A stretch of DNA of 21,425 nt from Sphaeroforma arctica JP610. Taxonomy: Eukaryota; Opisthokonta; Ichthyosporea; Ichthyophonida. Position 1 is the stretch's first letter. Each line of letters opens with the position of its first letter. Below are positions 17,901-21,425 of the stretch, piece by piece. The notes under the pieces are model-generated. The model did no database searches. It was not told where the DNA came from and saw only the letters and a list, made by a program, of their open reading frames with translations. Position numbers and translations under genes: made by a program. The stretch covers positions 1 through 21,425 of the forward strand of contig NW_014040401.1 of NCBI RefSeq assembly GCF_001186125.1, in the 5' to 3' direction.

Positions 17901-20460
17901 ACTTGACCCACGAACACGTACCCTCACAGCAACTACAAAATACATGCCCACTGAATAACAACCTAAAAGCATTTACCCACTACACACTTCTGCACAAAAC
18001 AGTTGCCCATCAAATAAATACCCACAAATACTTGCCCATTAAATAACTACCTACTACACACTACCGGACAAAGACTTCACGCACAAATACTTGACCATTA
18101 AACACCCACGCTTACAAACACATACTTACCTGAGCGCTGCTCAGCATCAGCACAGCCTGTTCCACCCACGGCAGCCTCTGCGTCAGGTTAAGATTGAAGA
18201 TATCTGTCCTCTTTTTTGGGTCGAGGTTCTGAGTGAATCACACATGGATGTGAGCGTATGTTAATGCGTGAAATAAGCGACAGAGCGGTATGCCTATAAG
18301 GCACAGGCCATGACTACCCAATATTCACACACCCCGCTGAAACAGATGAAGACTGATTGTCTCCATTGGCTGAGTGTATATATTGTCACTGACAATGATC
18401 AAAGTGTCTAAACAAGTATACATAGTGGTCTGGCGCTTCGTCAGAGGTAACCGTGGCGTGGAGACGATACAAACTGCAATGTACACCAAAGCTACCAAGG
18501 ACACTGAACGGGCAAGCGTGAGCGAACGCACGCGTTCGTGTCCACAAGATACCTTCAACTGCTAGTGAACGTGCTAGTGAACTTACATACCACCCGTAGC
18601 ATTCCCCCTCGCATATCCTACACCCATATACATACCCTCGTCTCTCCCGTATAGCGCAGCACACAGCCCTATCCCACACACACCTGGATCTTATGCGCCG
18701 ACTGTTTCACGCCGTCGGGATGGACTACTGCGTCTTTCTTGGCATTCTGGTTGGCCCGATTGACGCAGCTCAGCGTCTCCACATACTCATCCGCAGTGAG
18801 TGGGAACGGAATGGGAGGGAGAGCGGGATCAACCACCATCTTACTGACCACAACGTCCGTGTTGTGGTGGTCTCGGTAGAAAGTGGACAGGCCCACCCAG
18901 TCCTCATCGGTCTCCATGTCCTTGGCTTTCCTGTTGTAGATCAACGTACACACAGAGAGATGAAATATCCTCTTGCTACACCGTGCATAGATGATCGACA
19001 AGAGGACGGGCCAATCTATCCATACGCCTATACGACAGACACATTAGAGTCCAGCTGACATTGTAAGTGAGTAGGAAAGTCTAAAGTTACGTAGGCGAAT
19101 ATCTATTGATAATGGCGACTATGAGGGCTAATCTCTTTAAGAAGTGAGTGCTGAATTTAATTGCTTATACGTATCAAAACGGTGATAGTGCCGATCGGCT
19201 CCTATTCAGAGCCACACAACGTGTCGCGTTCGTGCCGGGAACGATACCACAACATATACCCAACATTCACATCCGTATGCTCGCATACAGGAGCACATAT
19301 GTTTCGGCCAATCAATCAAACAGAAGGTACAAGTAAGTGAGAACGCTCCGAACACACACACACAGAGTGGCACAATAGCAGAGGGCCACCTTACCTTGCC
19401 GCCAACATCTTCTCTCTGCTTGTCTGAACTCTGACGTTCACTGCTTTGGCTTTGGCTTCGTTGGCCTCGCTATCGTCTTCCTTAGGCGCCGGTTTGGGAT
19501 CTAAATATGACATGTCGGGACGCATCTGTAGGATACCTTTTCAAGGCGCAGAATAAATATGTTCCGGTGTTAGTGGATTATTGTAGCGGGCAAAGCCAGT
19601 TCTCATACAGCTATGCGTGAATGGAAACTCTCCAAACTCGCGGTTTTAGTAGTTAGAAGCAGTCACGATACTGGAGGGGTTCTGGTATGTGATGCATCAA
19701 TAGCAAGGTACCAGCACCCGCTCTGCCCAACATCAATGGAGAGATACTCAGTACACTTGGTAACGAGATCATACATGCTACTCAATGGGGTGCAACATAC
19801 CTTTGACGGGGGTCAAATGCACCTGTCCGTCGACGATAAGGCCCACGCAGTAATGTGTACCGATTTGGTTCCGCGTCGAAGTCAGCCAATACCGGTCCAT
19901 TTTCAAATCCTCAGGGAAATGCGATGCCTGCGAAAGGATGATGCAAATGTCAGGTACAAACAACCAAAGCATAGAGATATGGGGAGACTCAGGTGCAGGT
20001 ACACGCGGAAGTGTCCACACACAGCCAGAGCCTTAAATAGTTGAGAGTTGGGTTTGCGCGCATGTGATCTAGGCATACGCATTGTCTTGTCACGGCTAGC
20101 GAGTGCCTTCTAGCCCGATGTCACCCTCAGTAGCACGAACGCGTAAGGTGTGATGCCAGGCCCCAACAATGCACCACCGCATTGACCTCAGGGTACTACA
20201 AGAACTATTTGCAGAGGTCACGAGCGGGACAACCCTATAGGGACGATCAAAACTATTTAATACCGACACTTACGCACCTCGGCTCTTTCCTCTTCGCTCA
20301 TTTTCTCGGTTGCAGTCAAGTCGGCGATTTGCAACGCCTTGGCGAAGTTGTATGAATCACTCTGTGTGTTCAACATAACGGTCATCTCCACTTTCTCTTG
20401 CTTGGGCTTCATACGGAGAGTGATATCTACAAATTCAGGTGTAATTGTTAGTATCTCATG

Positions 20461-20493
<33 letters not shown>

Positions 20494-20912
20494 CGATATA
20501 TACAACAATAGCGTCGACGTTATTGAGACCTTAGACAGTGATGCATGATCGGTTCGAGGGGTTGATATTCAGTCTGCAATCAGCATCTTCCGCAGGCTGT
20601 GACAGATGTCTCTGCATGACTTTGTGAGAGACAATGAGCCAGTGTATTCCACGCAGTCCTCCACTGTATATCTCAGCAGCCATAAACCACCTTCTTCTAA
20701 ATACACCCTACATTGGTTTCCGATGGACAAAGAGAATTACCTTGATTGTCGGTGTCGAACGGGCCAGCCAATTCCCCTCTGAGAGGGTACTGAAATATAT
20801 ACATGTTGTCTGCTAATGTTTGTGATAAGAAAACATCCATTTCCTCTACTACGGGATCATCGCTATCGTCACCTTCATAGAGATTTGGTCGTTGGTTGTA
20901 AGGTACGAATAC
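11841..20912 (-). CDS. POLR3E: RNA polymerase III subunit RPC5 (POLR3E), start exon outside model
   Basis: RPC5 pairs with RPC4 in the TFIIF-like subcomplex of Pol III that acts in promoter opening, termination and reinitiation (family knowledge). Exons, 5' to 3': 20741-20912, 20278-20426, 19801-19927, 19395-19536, 18684-18930, 18130-18228, 17240-17451, 16484-16733, 15847-16027, 15267-15428, 14623-14882, 13492-13595, 11841-11943. All twelve introns are GT-AG with matching phases, giving 735 residues; human RPC5 has about 708. Matches to animal RPC5 in order: DDPVVEEMDVFL, IFQYPLR, LRMKPKQEKVEM, GQVHLTPVKGILQMRP...SYLD, WLVHGNWVVKSELVYPK, SKGWTL, a lysine/proline linker, YRNVLLECF, and a short GGAWSF end. 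The C-terminus is acidic (EIEDEDEEE). Exon 8 adds roughly 60 residues not seen in animals. The first visible exon begins behind an acceptor, so the start codon is farther upstream. Confidence 0.95.
12829..13308. repeat. Tandem duplication in RPC5 intron, one copy with expanded microsatellite
   Basis: Copy A (12829-13121) and copy B (13124-13308) both begin ACACCGGCGCCACA and end CATGCACACACTCATGCCAT followed by CGA..TGTGAG...CTC. Copy A contains the expanded CATG/CATA tract; in copy B the same place holds only about 20 bp of CATA. Confidence 0.8.
12846..12968. repeat. CATG/CATA tetranucleotide microsatellite
   Basis: About 120 bp of GCATACATGCATGCATG-type sequence, self-complementary around each TGCA and ATGCAT and able to form cruciforms. 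It gives rise to the histidine/methionine- and cysteine-rich ORFs seen here in several frames, which are not genes. Confidence 0.95.
13492..13595 (-). CDS. POLR3E: RPC5 exon: C-terminal region
   Basis: 34 codons plus two bases between CTACGCAG and GTATGT. YRNVLLECFQLAESVKKSTV matches HRQVLLEIFSKNYRVRRNMI. Confidence 0.9.
13639..13782. repeat. 48-bp tandem repeat, three copies, hairpin in each
   Basis: Copies start with TCTGGTATCAT at 13639, 13687 and 13735. Each contains GTATCAT, an AGCTCAGA spacer and ATGATAC, a 7-bp inverted repeat. The array starts 43 bp upstream of the acceptor side of the RPC5 exon at 13492-13595. Confidence 0.95.
13958..14040. repeat. 41-bp tandem duplication
   Basis: CTAGAACTCTAATAGAGATA... 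at 13958 and CTAGAACACTAATAAAGACA... at 13999, each ending in a TTAACGC...TTG segment. Diverged at several positions. Confidence 0.75.
14623..14882 (-). CDS. POLR3E: RPC5 exon: C-terminal winged-helix region
   Basis: Behind CTATCACAG, ending GAG before GTGGGT; two bases plus 86 codons. LIAHIEALLVEHGVLSYAAV and the rest align with FVEATFQRQFVLTLSELKRL. A second acceptor exactly 60 bp upstream (exon from 14942) would also be in frame. Confidence 0.9.
14876..14965 (-). repeat. 60-bp duplication of a 3' splice site
   Basis: On the minus strand CTATTACAGTCAAAA (acceptor ending at 14943) and CTATCACAGTCAAAA (acceptor ending at 14883) are exactly 60 bp apart, each preceded by a TTCTTC-type pyrimidine tract. 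The 60 bp between them are open in the RPC5 frame. Confidence 0.8.
14985..15062. repeat. CA/TA microsatellite
   Basis: CACACACACAC followed by ATATATAT and degenerate ATAAATAT runs in the RPC5 intron upstream of exon 14623-14882. Confidence 0.9.
15267..15428 (-). CDS. POLR3E: RPC5 exon: charged linker
   Basis: Between GCCCACAG and GTATGT. Rich in K, E, A and P (PTKPKREPAIKKEATAARH), ending AERLEKHQAEELK, which lines up with the RELKAF start of the C-terminal domain. It corresponds to the low-complexity linker of animal RPC5. Confidence 0.85.
15847..16027 (-). CDS. POLR3E: RPC5 exon: SKGW segment
   Basis: Starts behind GTGTACAG and ends ACGA before GTAAGT. HVISKGWTLKRATDQTF and AHPDIVREQNALI match RINKGWEFILPYDGEF and KHPDVVQRQHML. 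Confidence 0.93.
16065..16135. repeat. ACTCAG/ACTCAC simple repeat
   Basis: Degenerate hexamer-like run of CAGACTCAGACTCAGACTTA followed by CACACTCAC sequence in an RPC5 intron. Confidence 0.75.
16484..16733 (-). CDS. POLR3E: RPC5 exon with lineage-specific insert
   Basis: One base plus 83 codons between TCTGCAG and GTATGG. The last 27 codons (YIRVKDMRVGVVEDVDVRDF) match WVVRKEVATVTKLCAEDVKDF. The first ~57 (MDNIKAHEVVEDPFAYNPEV and on, with FYPPFIGTHYRD) have no counterpart in human RPC5. A later CAG acceptor that would remove them does not fit the phase. Confidence 0.85.
16763..16787. repeat. Short TTTAGGG-like run
   Basis: CCAGGGTTTAGAGTTTAGGGTTT: about three TTTAGGG-type heptamers, one imperfect, in the RPC5 intron upstream of exon 16484-16733. 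Confidence 0.6.
17240..17451 (-). CDS. POLR3E: RPC5 exon: most conserved motif
   Basis: Starts behind ACACGCAG and ends ACAG before GTACGG. HAWLVHGNWVVKSELVYPK is almost identical to VAMLVQGNWVVKSDILYPK of human RPC5 and is the strongest single match. RTIRDMFIH follows, like CRGRDFVMWKF. Confidence 0.95.
17870..18120. repeat. Degenerate A/C-rich repeat in RPC5 intron
   Basis: Repeated phrases such as CCCATTAAATAA, CCCATCAAATAAATACCCAC and ACAAATACTTGCCCATTAAA at an irregular spacing of about 30 bp. It ends at the donor of exon 18130-18228. Confidence 0.6.
18130..18228 (-). CDS. POLR3E: RPC5 exon: central region
   Basis: 33 codons in phase 0 between CACTCAG and GTAAGT. LTQRLPWVEQAVLMLSSAQ corresponds to the LRTLPLADQIKILMKNVKV helix. 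Confidence 0.9.
18684..18930 (-). CDS. POLR3E: RPC5 exon: central region
   Basis: One base plus 82 codons between CAACAG and GTGTGT. EDWVGLSTFYRDHHNTDVVV and LTADEYVETLSC align with EPWVHLHYYGLRDS and SPSEYLMML of human RPC5. Confidence 0.92.
19395..19536 (-). CDS. POLR3E: RPC5 exon: end of N-terminal domain
   Basis: Acceptor GAAAAG at 19537-19542 is chosen because it yields ILQMRPDMSYLD, matching ILQLRPSFSYLD. The CTACAG nearer the coding part would break the phase. The rest is a charged linker (APKEDDSEANEAKAKAV). Confidence 0.9.
19801..19927 (-). CDS. POLR3E: RPC5 exon: HLTP motif
   Basis: Starts behind CTTTCGCAG and ends before GTATGT. TSTRNQIGTHYCVGLIVDG then QVHLTPVKG corresponds to SRYAAALYRQGELHLTPLHG. 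Confidence 0.92.
20278..20426 (-). CDS. POLR3E: RPC5 exon: dimerisation domain continued
   Basis: Starts behind TTTGTAG and ends GAG before GTGCGT. DITLRMKPKQEKVEMTV matches IKPKQQKVELEM of human RPC5. The alternative donor GTAAGT four bases downstream would break the frame. Confidence 0.92.
20459..20503. repeat. CA/TA microsatellite
   Basis: CACACACACACACACACA followed by TATATATATATATA and CGATATATA, in the RPC5 intron just upstream of exon 20278-20426. Confidence 0.95.
20741..20912 (-). CDS. POLR3E: RPC5 exon: conserved N-terminus
   Basis: Follows GCATTGCAG and ends CAAG before GTAATT; 57 codons plus one base. DDPVVEEMDVFLSQTLADNM and FQYPLRG match DDPVVQEIDVYLAKSLAEKL and FQYPVRP of human RPC5. 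The visible frame starts about 18 residues before the human-like start, and no convincing start exon was found between 20913 and 21425. Confidence 0.93.
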
Positions 20913-21425
20913 CTGCAATGCACATATAGGGACGAGAGAGGAACAAAGGAAAAATTAGAGCACATCACTACCCGACATGATTGTGACCATTGTGGTGGCC
21001 ATGCTACATTATTGGTCCTAACAATAGAGAAATGTCAGTATATATACAAGCGCCGATATTTCTTGTCAACCAATACAAATAGTTGGTGAGCAATAGAATA
21101 CTAGACAATACTCCTGTAACTCATATACAAAATTTGATCGCCGAACGGATCAGCAAAGAACCCCTATAAAGAAATTTCGAGAAACATAGCAATACATGAC
21201 AAATGAAATGTATATATATACGCCCCCAAAATATAGTATGTGTCACCTACGAGTACAACTGTCGATTTCTGAAGATACATACAAGCCACGGTAATATACA
21301 TATACATATACATATGCATATGCATATACACATATACACACATACACACACACACATATATACATATAATTATATATACCTATATATATATATATATATA
21401 TAATAGATATTACACCTACATGCAT
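20913..21425. other. Upstream RPC5 sequence, likely first-intron or 5' region
   Basis: No exon could be supported. Candidate ATGs on the minus strand near 20970-21000 (MATTMVTIMSG) lack a donor that would join the first visible exon in phase 0. From about 21292 to 21405 the sequence is alternating CATATA, CACA and TATA microsatellite. Confidence 0.5.
21292..21405. repeat. CATATA/CA/TA microsatellite at window edge
   Basis: ATATACATATACATATACAT, then CACACATACACACACACACA and a long TA run. The ORFs rich in Y, I, H and T here are repeat translations. Confidence 0.95.

Overview
This is nuclear DNA of an intron-rich eukaryote. Every gene model below is built from GT-AG introns whose reading phases agree across each junction, AATAAA-type polyadenylation signals are present, and the introns (about 65 to 1550 bp) are full of microsatellites and short tandem duplications. 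The two recognisable proteins are universal eukaryotic ones and resemble their animal counterparts closely. A unicellular opisthokont (for example an ichthyosporean) would fit, but that is an inference; nothing in the window fixes the species. I see no bacterial operon, CRISPR array, tRNA, rRNA, retrovirus-like or other intact mobile element.

Layout. (1) Plus strand, 183 to 7410: ten exons of an ERGIC-53/LMAN1-type cargo lectin. Its 5' exons lie upstream of the window. The visible 413 residues contain most of the L-type lectin domain, a coiled-coil stalk, one membrane span and a C-terminal KKFI dilysine retrieval signal. (2) 7411 to 8605: 3' region with an AATAAA and a 58-bp tandem duplication. 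(3) Minus strand, 8606 to 10135: a two-exon gene of about 454 codons whose product I do not recognise. (4) 10136 to 11077: AT-rich spacer holding one 84-codon ORF behind a TATA-like sequence. (5) Minus strand, 11078 to 11664: a candidate small three-exon gene for a cysteine-containing protein of about 124 residues, found by splice phase and open frame only. (6) Minus strand, 11841 to 20912: thirteen exons of RNA polymerase III subunit RPC5 (POLR3E; yeast Rpc37), 735 visible codons, with an acidic C-terminus, a stop codon and a nearby AATAAA. The start codon exon lies beyond 20912. (7) 20913 to 21425: low-complexity upstream sequence.

The genes do not form a pathway. The lectin acts in ER-to-Golgi transport and RPC5 in Pol III transcription; the lectin gene is convergent with the three minus-strand genes. 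The most striking features are structural. Decayed copies of a lectin exon lie on both sides of the working exon, a tandemly duplicated 3' splice site in RPC5 keeps frame, and tandem duplications with units of about 25 to 290 bp recur in the introns and spacers. The most novel coding content is the unrecognised two-exon gene and the small candidate gene beside it.
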